Positions 43,001 through 50,952 of a stretch of 64,000 nucleotides of DNA are shown here, one piece after another; position 1 is the first letter of the stretch, and the number at the start of each line of letters is the position of its first letter. The position numbers and the translations under genes were made by a program. The DNA lies in assembly GCF_016654115.1 (NCBI RefSeq), contig NZ_JAEQAZ010000013.1, positions 25,757 through 89,756 of the forward strand. The letters run 5' to 3'. The DNA is from Streptomyces sp. MBT53 (GTDB taxonomy: Bacteria > Actinomycetota > Actinomycetes > Streptomycetales > Streptomycetaceae). The notes beneath the pieces were generated by a model. That model had not been told where the DNA came from. It made no database searches and saw only the letters and a program-made list of their open reading frames with translations.

Positions 43001-44669
43001 GGGGGTTCTCCAGGTCGAGCGGACGGGCGGCGGCACCGGCCGAGCGGGTGCTCGTGGTCTCGCTGATCGCACCGGTCGCACCGACTGTGCTGGTCGCCCT
43101 GGTCGCGCTGGTCGCGCAGTTCTCGGTGGAGCCGGTGCTGGAGACGCGTGGCGCGCCGGCGCCGCTGACGCAGTAGCCGGTCACGTCCTGGAAGCCCAGG
43201 TCGTAGGGCGAGTTGGTGCCCCGCTGGGCGGTGAAGCCGGTGAAGCGGATACCGCTCGCCGCGTTCGCGATGACGGCGGGCCGGCCGTCGTTCGCCGCGA
43301 ACTTCACGGAGCTGTCGGTGAATTGGACGTTGTCGGCGTTGTGCAGGTACCAGCCGTAGGCCGGCCGGGTGCCGATGGCCTTCGGGTTGTAGTCCTTGGG
43401 GTCGTTGCCCGGTACGCCGGTGGACATAGTGCCGTTGCCGCCGGGGACGGTGATGTCGACGTTCGTGAAGGTGATCCCGCTGATCCGGTGGCCGGTCTCG
43501 CCCCACAGGGTCGGGCTGAAGGAGGGGCTGTTGCCGGTGGCCGTGATGTTGTCGTAGGTGACGTCGCTGATCGAACCGACGCCCGGACTGTTGCCGCAGC
43601 GCTTCCGTGTGCCGATCTTCTCCATGATCGGTGAGTGGACACCGGTCATGGTGATGTCGCGGTAATGGACGTCGGAGATCTTCGCGCCGTCCATGGAGAC
43701 CATGCCGAGGCCGGACTTGTCGGCGCCCTCGATCCGGATCTTCTGGAACTGGTAGTCCGAGAAGTCGCCGCAGGTCTCGGAGCCGAACATGAGGGCGTTG
43801 CAGCATTTGGCCGACAGATACGAATCACTCACGCGCACATGGCCGTTGGGGAGTTTGGCGCCGAGCGCGTAGTCGCTCTTGAAGACGAGGGCGTCGTCGT
43901 TCGCCTTGATGCTGGCATTGGTGACGGTGACGTTCGTCGTGGAGATGATGTTCCAGCCGTCGCGGTCGCTCGCGGTGTCGATGGTCAGCCGGTCCGAGGT
44001 GACGTTCGTGCAGCCGTTGATGAGCGCGGCGAAGTGGCCGCCCCGGCGCAGGGTCAGCCCGTCGCCGATCCGGAGTCCGTCGCAGCGCGTCAGCGACAGG
44101 ATCTTGTCGGCCTCGCCCGACTTGGGGTTGCCGGTGATCAGGTTGCCGAGCCCGTCGATGACTCCGCCGCCGACGAAGCCGATGTTCGTGAGCCTGTCAC
44201 CGTAGATCATCGCGTTGTGGAAGTGGCTGTGCCCGTAGTCCTGGTACTGGTCGTACGGGTTGGTCTCGGGGGCGTCGTAGGTGTCGGCGGACGAACCCTG
44301 GATCGTGGCGCCGGTGTCGACCTGGAGCGTCACGTTGCTCTTCATGTGGATGGTGTTCTTGGACCTGTAGGTGCCGGCGGGGAAGCGGACCGTGCCGCCG
44401 CCGGCCGAATTGGCCGCCGTGATGGCCTTGTTGACGGCCGGGGTGTCGTTGGCGGAACCGTCGCCCTTGGCGCCGTAGTCGCGTACGTCGTAGACGGCGG
44501 CGTGCGGTGCGGAACGGCCCGGCGGCGCGGGAGGTGCCGCCGCGAGGGCCGAGGGGTGGGCGAGGCCGAGGACGACGGCGAACGCGAAGAACACGCTCGC
44601 CGCCCAACTCCGTTTGTACATGGGTGGTTTCAGACGGGACTTCATACGGGACTTCGTGGGGGGTTTCAC
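40047..44669 (-). CDS. Giant secreted GH28-GH29-CBM32-GH27 fusion glycosidase
   Basis: Extracellular protein of 1540 residues. Order: basic leader and signal peptide (1-44); GH28-like parallel beta-helix (about 58-500; YDVRDYGAKGDGSAND, the Asp pair in KANDDALVFKS at 258-259, MFGSET at 294-299, but no GHG histidine); GH29-type fucosidase-like barrel (about 555-955; GGLFLHWGL, presumed nucleophile D720 in GGFWID); F5/8C CBM32-like module (about 960-1105); GH27 alpha-galactosidase or beta-L-arabinopyranosidase domain (about 1120-1540; nucleophile D1288 in YLKIDG, acid/base D1340 in SWRTQGDVE). GTG 44669 has GGAG upstream. Its neighbours are GH105 and a lyase-like protein, so it should strip galactose, arabinopyranose or fucose from pectic side chains. 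One continuous frame supports a genuine fusion. Confidence 0.9.
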   Translation of the reverse strand: MKPPTKSRMKSRLKPPMYKRSWAASVFFAFAVVLGLAHPSALAAAPPAPPGRSAPHAAVYDVRDYGAKGDGSANDTPAVNKAITAANSAGGGTVRFPAGTYRSKNTIHMKSNVTLQVDTGATIQGSSADTYDAPETNPYDQYQDYGHSHFHNAMIYGDRLTNIGFVGGGVIDGLGNLITGNPKSGEADKILSLTRCDGLRIGDGLTLRRGGHFAALINGCTNVTSDRLTIDTASDRDGWNIISTTNVTVTNASIKANDDALVFKSDYALGAKLPNGHVRVSDSYLSAKCCNALMFGSETCGDFSDYQFQKIRIEGADKSGLGMVSMDGAKISDVHYRDITMTGVHSPIMEKIGTRKRCGNSPGVGSISDVTYDNITATGNSPSFSPTLWGETGHRISGITFTNVDITVPGGNGTMSTGVPGNDPKDYNPKAIGTRPAYGWYLHNADNVQFTDSSVKFAANDGRPAVIANAASGIRFTGFTAQRGTNSPYDLGFQDVTGYCVSGAGAPRVSSTGSTENCATSATRATSTVGATGAISETTSTRSAGAAARPLDLENPRQEFLRGSVGGLFLHWGLRTAPAHTSCTAWENDVTNGGWTPDYWINEARKLHTQYLVLATFHSRLGYARPWPSKIPGSCSTKRDFLGELITAAKAKGMKVVLYMTDDPQWHDEGGHEWLDSAAYSAYKGTNVDLTTRDGFGQFSYDNFFEVMDRYPDLGGFWIDNDNAYWESHDLYQQIYQKRPNYTLSNNNEDTPIMDMISNEQKTGMSPAYDYPQAVYTAQPRLTEADFKLPSTGAWWYDGSDPAVDRALTLGRLVTNAGSSVKALMAETAQVNGKFPANQAAFNNFANSYLDPIWESLHGTEGGGYMYGGLKPGFWNDGAHGVTTISRTNPDLQYIHVLTPPTTGTLRVRDNGYRIASVTNLRTGAPISWSQSGGVLTLSGLGGWDPYDTVFKVTTAGRQGILSGVTVSASASASGHAGSAAGDGSYLTYWDNGKTLPVNLTFDLGSSKKVQYIGLNQREDSVAYARSDTEQSARIKAYKVFLSSDGTTWGSAVKTGELPSRRGIQGIDITAANARYVRLEVDSTWAAATDTTRYKRLRIDEAWIGTSYATPATFTPMSDNGQSLRPAMGWSSWSYVRRTPTEAKIKAQADALVSSGLDNHGFVYVNLDDFWQKCDANGFTVDSYGRWAVDPAKFPSGIKALADYIHSKGLKFGFYVTPGIAKNAVTANTPIEGTSYHAKDIADTTRTEKNYNCKNMYYIDYGKPGAQEFVNSWAKQFASWGVDYLKIDGVGSADIPDVKAWDKALRASGRPVNFALSNNLPIADASTWRQYANSWRTQGDVECYCGPGANGSGYPLTDWSHVSARFNTAASWQPYAGPGGWNDLDSLEVGNGDQVGLTADQRRSHFTLWAMAGSPLLLGTDLTHLDTVDKAMLTNDRLIGVDQDGIAAKRVVNSGVKQVWSKRESDGAYVVALFNTGTSGSATVSVNWSQVGFTGSGDVTDLWSGSHKGTIADSYSATLRPGETRLIRVNPVDDGLRGQS

Positions 44670-44681
44670 GGAACGGGCTCC

Positions 44682-45509
44682 TCACACGAGTTGGTAGCCG
44701 CGGAGATCGGTGAGCAGGAGATAGGTGTCCTGAAGGGACCCGGAGGTGTCGCCGAGGGAGCGGTAGATGCCCCACTTGGGGCGGACCCGGTCGGCGAGGA
44801 AGGTGTCGACGCCGGTCCTCGACTCGTCGATCACGGTCGTGGAACCGGACTTGAGGATCCAGCGGACCGAACCGGCCATGCCGTTGCCGACCTTGATCTG
44901 GAAGTCGACGTCGGTCCACCGGTCGTGCAGCGGATCGAGGCCGGTACGGCCGACCAGGACACCGGCGATCGGCAGGTTCAGCTCGATGGTCTGCACCCCG
45001 TTCACCCGCCGCAGCGACTGGACGACGATCGGCGAGGTGCCGTTGCCGGGCTGCTTCATCTGCATGATGTGCGTGAAGGTTGTGGTCGCCTTCAGGGAGC
45101 TGGGGATGTACATCGAGTACGTGATCCGCCAGGTCTGCCCCTGGGTCCACTTGAGGTAGCCGCTGCTGCCGGTGCGCAGCCCGGTGACCTCTTGCCGCTG
45201 CCGGTCGGTCGACGTGTCGCGGTCGACCGTATGCATATTGAAGCGCCAGTTGTTCCCGGCCGCGTAGATGTGCGGGTGCCCGGCCGGATGCGAGTCGGCA
45301 CGGTCGTCCTCGACGGTCTCGAAGGCGCCGAGACCATCGCCGCTCGCGGTCGGCGCCCACTTCTGCTGCCAGGAGGCGGCGGGGGCCGCGGCTGCAGGGG
45401 TGGCGTGCGCCGGGCCGACGTGCGCGGACGGGGCGGCGGGCAGGCCGACCGCCGCTCCAGCGGCTCCGCCGAGAGCGGCTCCGAGAACCCCCCTTCTGGA
45501 CGCGTTCAT
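44682..45509 (-). CDS. Tat-exported polysaccharide-lyase-like protein
   Basis: Protein of 275 residues with a twin-arginine signal (NASRRGVLGAALGGA) and a jelly-roll domain resembling heparin lyase I/PL-type lyases: WRITYSMYIPSSLKATTTF, HIMQMKQPGNG and the late VRPKWGIYRSLG. Active-site residues are not certain. ATG 45509 is preceded by GAGGTGA and lies 4 bp past the GH105 stop. The context, upstream of GH28/GH27 activities, suggests a uronic-acid-containing plant polymer as substrate; heparin-type activity is unlikely in this setting. Confidence 0.78.
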   Translation of the reverse strand: MNASRRGVLGAALGGAAGAAVGLPAAPSAHVGPAHATPAAAAPAASWQQKWAPTASGDGLGAFETVEDDRADSHPAGHPHIYAAGNNWRFNMHTVDRDTSTDRQRQEVTGLRTGSSGYLKWTQGQTWRITYSMYIPSSLKATTTFTHIMQMKQPGNGTSPIVVQSLRRVNGVQTIELNLPIAGVLVGRTGLDPLHDRWTDVDFQIKVGNGMAGSVRWILKSGSTTVIDESRTGVDTFLADRVRPKWGIYRSLGDTSGSLQDTYLLLTDLRGYQLV

Positions 45510-45513
45510 GACA

Positions 45514-46689
45514 CTAATCACCTCGCAGTTGTTCGTTCATGATCAGGAAGGCACCCAGGCCGTGGAAGTCGTTGGTGGCCCGGGTGCGGCCGACGTAGTA
45601 GGCGTAGTCGCCGACGTTGGTGCCGACGGAGATGTCCGTGAGGTCGGTGCGGCCGTCGGTGCCGACCGAGAGGCGGGCGAGGACGCCCTCGTAACCGCGC
45701 CTGGCGACGTCGGCGAAGTGCCGGTCGAGGTAGCCCTGTTGGGCGCCGCGCGAGAGGGCGTAGGTGAACATGCTGGAGCAGGACGTCTCGGTCCAGTTGT
45801 CGCTGCGGGCGCCCTTGTCCATGACCTGGAACCAGCGGCCGGTCGCCGGGTCCTGGTACTTCTCCAGTCCGGCCGCCAACCGCCGGAAGATGGCCAGGAG
45901 TTGGGGCCGCCGCGGATGGTCGGCGGGGAGTGCGTCGAGGACGTTCGTGATCGCCATCGCGTACCAGCCGACCGCGCGGCACCAGTGCTCCGGCGCGAGT
46001 CCGGTCGCGGGGTCGGCCCAGCTCGCGGTGCGCGACTCGTCGTAGGCGTGCTTCAACAGGCCGTTGGCGACCTGGAGATGACTGCCGTAGACGTACAACT
46101 GCTTCGACGCCTCGTCGTTCGCGTAGGCGCTGTCGCCGAACTCCTTGCCGTACTCGACGAGGAACGGGTTCACCATGTAGACGCCGTCCGCCCAGAGTTG
46201 ATGGGCGCGGCTGCTGTTGTCGGCGTGCCAGAAGCCGCCGTCGGCCGTGCGCGGGTAGGTGTCGAGGCGGTCGCGGATCTTCTTGGCGGCCTTGCGGTAG
46301 CGGTCCTGACCGGTCTCGTGGTGCAGGATCACCAGGAGGCGGCCGGCCTGCATGCTGTCGAGGCTGTTGAAGGACTGGTCGATCGAGCCGTCGCTCTTCA
46401 CGAAACGGTCGACGTAGCTCTTGATGTAGGTCAGGTAGCGGGCGTCGTGGGTGCGCTTGTATGTGAGGTACTGGCCGTAGAGGTAGAGACCGACCGGGTA
46501 GGACCAGCCGCCGATGGTGCTCGGTGTGTAGCGGGCCGTCGTGGAGTCGACCACGGCCGCGGACCAGTCGGGCGCGGCGGCCGGGCGGCTCGCCGCCACC
46601 GCCGTTTCGAGCGGCGGGGCCGCTCCGGTCAGGGTGACGGTGGCGAGGGCTGCCGCGGTCAGGGCCGCTCGCAGTCGTCGGCGTCTCAT
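45514..46689 (-). CDS. Unsaturated rhamnogalacturonyl hydrolase (GH88/GH105)
   Basis: Secreted (alpha/alpha)6-barrel hydrolase of 391 residues with a signal peptide (1-33). Conserved GH105 features include WSYPVGLYLYGQYL, GGFWHADN, LWADGVYMVNPF (probable catalytic Asp) and HWCRAVGWYAMAI. It removes unsaturated galacturonic acid from the non-reducing end of rhamnogalacturonan fragments made by lyases such as the PL11 at 61790. Most GH105 enzymes are cytosolic, so export is notable. It is the first gene of the leftward pectin operon, with GGGAGGA before ATG 46689 and three tandem 27-bp units in its leader. Confidence 0.88.
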   Translation of the reverse strand: MRRRRLRAALTAAALATVTLTGAAPPLETAVAASRPAAAPDWSAAVVDSTTARYTPSTIGGWSYPVGLYLYGQYLTYKRTHDARYLTYIKSYVDRFVKSDGSIDQSFNSLDSMQAGRLLVILHHETGQDRYRKAAKKIRDRLDTYPRTADGGFWHADNSSRAHQLWADGVYMVNPFLVEYGKEFGDSAYANDEASKQLYVYGSHLQVANGLLKHAYDESRTASWADPATGLAPEHWCRAVGWYAMAITNVLDALPADHPRRPQLLAIFRRLAAGLEKYQDPATGRWFQVMDKGARSDNWTETSCSSMFTYALSRGAQQGYLDRHFADVARRGYEGVLARLSVGTDGRTDLTDISVGTNVGDYAYYVGRTRATNDFHGLGAFLIMNEQLRGD

Positions 46690-46709
46690 GTTCCTCCCTT
46701 TCGTGGGCT

Positions 46710-46788
46710 GTTGACCGACTGATCGGTTCGTGGACTGTTGACCAGCTGATCGGTTCGTGGTCTATTGACCGACTGATCAGTTGGTTCG
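46710..46788. repeat. Three tandem 27-bp repeats with operator-like dyads
   Basis: Units start at 46710, 46737 and 46764 (the last is 25 bp). Unit 1 contains ACCGActgaTCGGT and unit 3 ACCGActgaTCAGT, dyads of TetR-operator type. The array is 20-100 bp upstream of the GH105 start. Confidence 0.85.
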
Positions 46789-47227
46789 AGCGAAGGGGCA
46801 CCCGCCCGCCGTCGCCGGTCCGCGTGCCGTGCGCGGCCGTGGTCGACGAGGCCTTCACCACACCTTTTCATCCGATGTTTCCTGCATACGGTGCACTGTC
46901 TGCAGAAACCCGGCAGCAGTCTGCTGGTGTGCGCATACCTGCTCTCCTGAGGAGTTGGGGGGTCCCGGAGTCCCGACAGGTGCCAGCGTTCACATGCACG
47001 TATCGCGTTCACGGACGCGTCCGGCGGCGTGTTTCAGGGTTGCGGCACGACGGTCCGCGGTCAATGGTCCGGACCGAAAAAGGTCGGATGCATTTCTCGC
47101 CATTCTTCGTCCGGCCACGCCGATCCACCGGTGGGTCCGGACGGATTTCGCGGTCAGGAATGCACCACGGGCCGTGATCGTTGACGATGGGGAGTACCCA
47201 CCCGACGACTGAAGGATCGAGAGCTTC
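46789..47227. promoter_or_regulatory. Non-coding divergent region between GH105 and aldo/keto reductase
   Basis: No gene is supported. It should hold both promoters. ACTGTCTGC at 46896-46904, followed by AGA to form the palindrome TCTGCAGA, resembles the half-sites before the GntR gene and may be a regulator site. Nothing else is clear. Confidence 0.4.
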
Positions 47228-48064
47228 GTGAGCAGCAAGGTCCCCCCGATCATCCTCAACAACGGTGTCGAGATGCCCCAGCTGGGCTTCGGCGTCTGGC
47301 AGGTGCCGGACGACGAGGCGGAGCGGGCGGTGGCCACAGCACTGGAGGCCGGGTACCGCAGCATCGACACAGCGGCGATCTACGGCAACGAAGAGGGCAC
47401 CGGCAAGGCCATCGCCTCCTCCGGCGTCCCGCGCGAGGAGCTCTTCGTCACCACAAAGCTCTGGAACGCCGACCAGGGCTACGACGCCACGCTGCGCGCC
47501 TTCGACGTGTCGCTGGCGAAGCTCGGCCTGGAGTACCTGGATCTGTACCTGATCCACTGGCCGACGCCGGCCCGGGACAAGTACGTCGACAGCTACAAGG
47601 CGTTCGAGAAGCTGCACGCGGACGGCCGGGTGCGCGCCATCGGCGTCTCCAACTTCGAGCCCGACCACCTGGAGCGGCTGATCGCGGAGACCTCGGTCAT
47701 CCCGGCGGTCGACCAGATCGAGTTGCACCCGCAGCTCCAGCAGCGGGCGGGGCGCGAGTACCAGGCGGAGCAGGGCATCGCGACCGAGGCATGGTCGCCG
47801 CTCGGCTCGGGCCGAGGCCTGCTGGAGGTGCCGGCGATCGTCGCCATCGCGCAGAAGCACGGCCGTACTCCGGCCCAGATCGTGCTGCGCTGGCACATCC
47901 AGCTCGGCAATGTGGTGATCCCCAAGTCCGTGACGCCGTCGCGGATCAAGGAGAACATCGAGGTCTTCGACTTCAGCCTGGACACCGAGGACCTCGCGGC
48001 GATCAGCGCGCTCAACGAGGACCGGCGCCTGGGTCCCGACCCGTCGACGTTCAACGCGGCCTGA
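47228..48064 (+). CDS. Aldo/keto reductase
   Basis: NADPH-dependent AKR of the 2,5-diketo-D-gluconate-reductase type, 278 residues. The catalytic tetrad is complete: D47, Y52, K77 and H110 (SIDTAAIYGNE, TTKLW, YLIHWP). The cofactor-binding C-terminal IPKSVTPSRIKENI is intact. GTG 47228 follows AAGGATCGAGAG. It is monocistronic, ended by the strong hairpin at 48100-48130. It reduces small aldehydes or ketones; the exact substrate is not clear. Confidence 0.93.
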   Translation: MSSKVPPIILNNGVEMPQLGFGVWQVPDDEAERAVATALEAGYRSIDTAAIYGNEEGTGKAIASSGVPREELFVTTKLWNADQGYDATLRAFDVSLAKLGLEYLDLYLIHWPTPARDKYVDSYKAFEKLHADGRVRAIGVSNFEPDHLERLIAETSVIPAVDQIELHPQLQQRAGREYQAEQGIATEAWSPLGSGRGLLEVPAIVAIAQKHGRTPAQIVLRWHIQLGNVVIPKSVTPSRIKENIEVFDFSLDTEDLAAISALNEDRRLGPDPSTFNAA

Positions 48065-48099
48065 CGCCAAGACACTTGGCCTGAACCGCAGGTAGGACG

Positions 48100-48130
48100 A
48101 AGCGCCCCGGAGTCCAACTCCGGGGCGCTT
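48100..48130 (+). terminator. Strong terminator after the aldo/keto reductase
   Basis: AAGCGCCCCGGAGT (48100-48113) and ACTCCGGGGCGCTT (48117-48130) form an exact 14-bp stem with a 3-nt loop. Confidence 0.85.
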
Positions 48131-48171
48131 CGCGGTACTTGGTCCGGAGCTTCGCGGTCACTTGGTTCGGA
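48127..48171. repeat. 22-bp tandem duplication downstream of a terminator
   Basis: Near-identical units GCTTCGCGGTACTTGG... (48127-48148) and GCTTCGCGGTCACTTGG... (48149-48171) follow directly. The first overlaps the right arm of the preceding hairpin. Confidence 0.75.
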
Positions 48172-48221
48172 CCAGGGTCTTGACGCGGGCATGCCTATGG
48201 GGCCACCTTGTTGCGCACCCG

Positions 48222-48240
48222 GTAAGGAAACTTTCCTAAC
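48222..48240. promoter_or_regulatory. CsnR-type palindrome before the chitosanase gene
   Basis: GTAAGGAAACTTTCCTAAC contains AGGAAA-C-TTTCCT symmetry and lies 16 bp before the chitosanase start. ROK-family CsnR represses chitosanase genes in Streptomyces through palindromes of this kind (from memory). Confidence 0.65.
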
Positions 48241-48256
48241 AGAAGGGTCCCCCACA

Positions 48257-48952
48257 GTGCGCATCCGAACACTGACCCTCGCCGCGGCCTCAGGCGCCGC
48301 CCTGCTCGCCGCCGGAGTGCTCCCCGCGAGCGCCTCCTCCGGCGCCACCCCGAAGTCCGCCCAGGAGGGCACGGTCAGCGCGGCCGACCTGCTCTCCAAG
48401 GTGACGTCCTGCTCGCAGATATCGAACGGCAAGTACCGCACCGACGACGAGACTTCGGCCACCATCCCGGTCTGCGGCAAGAACGGCGCCGTGTTCTGGA
48501 AGGCCGACATGGACATCGACTGCGACGGCCAGCGCACCACGAACTGCAACGAGAACGCCGACCCCTGGTACCAGGACGACACCGCGTTCCACCAGTCCAA
48601 CGGCAAGCCCCTGAAGGCCGATTCACTGCCCTACATCGTGGTGCCCAGCTCCAGCAGCATCTGGAAGTACTCCAGCTACGGCATCAAGGGCGGCGGTGTG
48701 GTCGCCGTGATCTACAACAACAAGGTCGAGTACGCCGTCGTCGGCGACACCGGCCCCACCAACATCATCGGCGAGGCCTCCTACGCCACCGCCAAGGCCC
48801 TGGGCATCGACCCCGACCCGGCGACCGGCGGCGCCGACTCCGGCGTGACGTACATCCTGTTCAAGAACTCGACGGTGTCCCCCATCGAGAGCCACAGCGC
48901 GGCGGTCTCGCTCGGCGACCAGCTGGCGAAGACGTTCCTGCAGAACAACTAG
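48257..48952 (+). CDS. Secreted chitosanase (GH75)
   Basis: Extracellular endo-chitosanase of 231 residues. The signal peptide (about 1-29) ends near PASAS. The GH75 domain (about 45-231) shows FWKADMDIDCDG, with the catalytic Asp in this acidic cluster, and VVGDTGPTNIIGEAS, where the glutamate is probably the second catalytic residue. Length matches short Streptomyces GH75 enzymes. GTG 48257 follows AGAAGGG. A CsnR-type palindrome just upstream suggests repression relieved by chitosan oligomers. Confidence 0.92.
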   Translation: MRIRTLTLAAASGAALLAAGVLPASASSGATPKSAQEGTVSAADLLSKVTSCSQISNGKYRTDDETSATIPVCGKNGAVFWKADMDIDCDGQRTTNCNENADPWYQDDTAFHQSNGKPLKADSLPYIVVPSSSSIWKYSSYGIKGGGVVAVIYNNKVEYAVVGDTGPTNIIGEASYATAKALGIDPDPATGGADSGVTYILFKNSTVSPIESHSAAVSLGDQLAKTFLQNN

Positions 48953-49036
48953 CGTGCGGGTGAGGTCCGTTGTGACGAGACCCGTCGTCGCGATCGGTCG
49001 GGTCGCGGCAACGGGCCTCGCTCGTGGGCGGGTTGG

Positions 49037-49075
49037 GCCCGCTACGTCAGTCGGGAGCCCGCTACGTCAGTTGGG
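49037..49075. repeat. 20-bp tandem duplication across the SDR stop codon
   Basis: GCCCGCTACGTCAGTCGGG (49037-49055) and GCCCGCTACGTCAGTTGGG (49057-49075) differ at one base. The second includes the SDR stop (49067-49069). Confidence 0.8.
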
Positions 49076-49771
49076 CTGCCCGATCGGCCGTACGACCACG
49101 GTGTTGATGTCGACGCCGGCGGGCTGGCGGATCGCCCACAGGATCGTGTCGGCGATGTGGTCGGCGGTCAGCAGACGGCCGGGCGGCGGGCTGCCGTTGC
49201 CGTCCCAGAACGGGGTCTCCACCCGGCCCGGCGCGACCAGCGTCACCCCGATGCCGAACTCCGTGACCTCGCGCCGGGTGTTCTCGGCGAGACCGGTCAT
49301 CGCCCACTTGGTGGCGCCGTAGATGTTGCCGGGCGTGTGCACGAACCCGGCGACGCTGCCGATCAGCACGATCCGGCCGTGCGTCTGCTTCAGCGCGTCG
49401 ACGGACGCCCGGATCAGGAGGGCGGGACCGAGGACGTTGGTCAGCACCATCTCGGTCCACCCGGCCGGGTCGCCCTCGGCGACCGAGTCGTGCGTGGCGA
49501 TGCCGGCGTTGGCGACGACCGCGTCGAGCCGCCCGAACTGTTTCAGCGTCGTCTCCACGGCGGCCTGCACCTGGTCGTACTCGGAGGCACTGCCCGGAAT
49601 CGTCAACAGGCCCGCGGGATGTCCCAGTTGACCGGCGAAGTCGTGCAGCCGCTGCTCGCTGCGGCCGGTGACGGCCACCCGGCCGCCGGCGCTGAGGAGT
49701 TGTCTCGCGACGGCCGCGCCGATCCCGCTGCCGCCGCCGGTTATGAGTGCGACGTGAGAGTTGTCGTTCAT
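49067..49771 (-). CDS. Short-chain dehydrogenase/reductase
   Basis: Classical SDR of 234 residues with TGGGSGIG at 11-18, NAG at 88-90 and the full catalytic set S139, Y151, K155 (GSVAGFVHTPGNIYGATKW). ATG 49771 (MNDNSHVALITG) is used; an in-frame extension has no ribosome-binding site. It lies 102 bp downstream of the methyltransferase gene on the same strand and may share its transcript. Probably an NADP-dependent oxidoreductase; the substrate is unknown. Confidence 0.92.
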   Translation of the reverse strand: MNDNSHVALITGGGSGIGAAVARQLLSAGGRVAVTGRSEQRLHDFAGQLGHPAGLLTIPGSASEYDQVQAAVETTLKQFGRLDAVVANAGIATHDSVAEGDPAGWTEMVLTNVLGPALLIRASVDALKQTHGRIVLIGSVAGFVHTPGNIYGATKWAMTGLAENTRREVTEFGIGVTLVAPGRVETPFWDGNGSPPPGRLLTADHIADTILWAIRQPAGVDINTVVVRPIGQPN

Positions 49772-49873
49772 GGTGATGAGGTCCCCCCGTGGTTCGGTGA
49801 ACTCCGCGTTTCCGGAAGGGCAGTTCATCATCTTGAGCACTCTCGAAGTCAAGCCGCCGAGATCACGGGCCGT

Positions 49874-50803
49874 TCACACCGGCCGCACAGCGGTGTGCAC
49901 GGTGTGCGCGGCGAGCACGAACACATCGGCGCGCCGGTGCACACCGGCCGGGTCCCGCGGGTCGACCAGCCGGTCGAGGGTCGCCCGGTCCTCGGCGCCC
50001 AGGGCGTCGCCGTAGACGTCACGGACGCGGGTCAGCCAGGTCGCGACATAGGCGCGGACCCGGTCCGGGGCCGGGGCGGGCAGGTCGAGGAGGAAACTGC
50101 GGCTGCCGGTGTACTTCAGGCCGGCCGAGGTCAGGAGTGCGGACCAGTCCTCGGTCTCGGTGACGGCGCCGGGGAGGTCGGCGCGCATCTGCGCGAACCA
50201 CTCGGCCTCGATCGCGTCGATCCGCGCCTCCAGGCCCGGGCGGCCGATGCCGAAGTCGCGCGGCAGGAACCGGGAGGGCAGCCCACCCTCCATGATGGCG
50301 AGGGTGCCGCCCGGGGCGAGTCGCTGCGCGAAGGCGACGAGACCGGCGCGCTGGTCACCGAGGTGATGCAGACTGCGGCTGGCCCACAGCAGATCGGCCG
50401 GGTACTCCAACTCCCCCAGGACATCGGGCAGTTCACCGGTCAGCGTGCCGAAGCGGTCGCCGAAGCCCAGCCGCTCGGCACGGGCTTTGGCCCGTTCCAG
50501 AAGCGGTCCGGAACCGTCCACCGCCACGACCCGCGCGCCAGGAAACGTCTCCGCGAACAGACACGCGACCACACCCGGTCCACTGCCCGCGTCGACGATC
50601 AGCCCCGGATCGGTCCGCTCCTTCGCCAGCCACGCCATGGCCCGCTCGTACAACGGCGCGAACAACTCCGCCTGGGTCTCCAGCAGGGGGCCCATGACGG
50701 CCCAGTCGATGTCGGTGTGGTCGTGGTGGTGAGCGCGCTTCTCGTCAGGGTGGGCATGCTGGTCGTCGTGGTGGGCGTGCTTCTCGCCGTGCTCGTGCGC
50801 CAT
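49874..50803 (-). CDS. SAM-dependent methyltransferase with His-rich N-terminus
   Basis: Class I methyltransferase of 309 residues. Motif I is VDAGSGPGVVA at about 70-80, with the acidic loop VVAVDGSG and LLWASRSLHHL following. The first 29 residues carry 11 histidines plus several Asp/Glu, a metal-binding-like extension that is unusual for the family. Metal buffering or a sensing role is possible, but nothing nearby is a metal transporter. It diverges from the phytanoyl-CoA-dioxygenase-like gene across 149 bp, so the two may modify the same small molecule. Confidence 0.88.
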   Translation of the reverse strand: MAHEHGEKHAHHDDQHAHPDEKRAHHHDHTDIDWAVMGPLLETQAELFAPLYERAMAWLAKERTDPGLIVDAGSGPGVVACLFAETFPGARVVAVDGSGPLLERAKARAERLGFGDRFGTLTGELPDVLGELEYPADLLWASRSLHHLGDQRAGLVAFAQRLAPGGTLAIMEGGLPSRFLPRDFGIGRPGLEARIDAIEAEWFAQMRADLPGAVTETEDWSALLTSAGLKYTGSRSFLLDLPAPAPDRVRAYVATWLTRVRDVYGDALGAEDRATLDRLVDPRDPAGVHRRADVFVLAAHTVHTAVRPV

Positions 50804-50952
50804 GGTGGTCAGCCTCTCCTCCGGGTGCCGCCAGCCTGCGCCGACGCACCGGCCGGGGGCCAGTTCCGTTGCCGAAGCGGCAAAAACGGGGTACCAAAAG
50901 GGGCAGTGAAAATGGGGTGCGGCGGGGGCCGCCGGTCGCCGAGCATGCCCGT

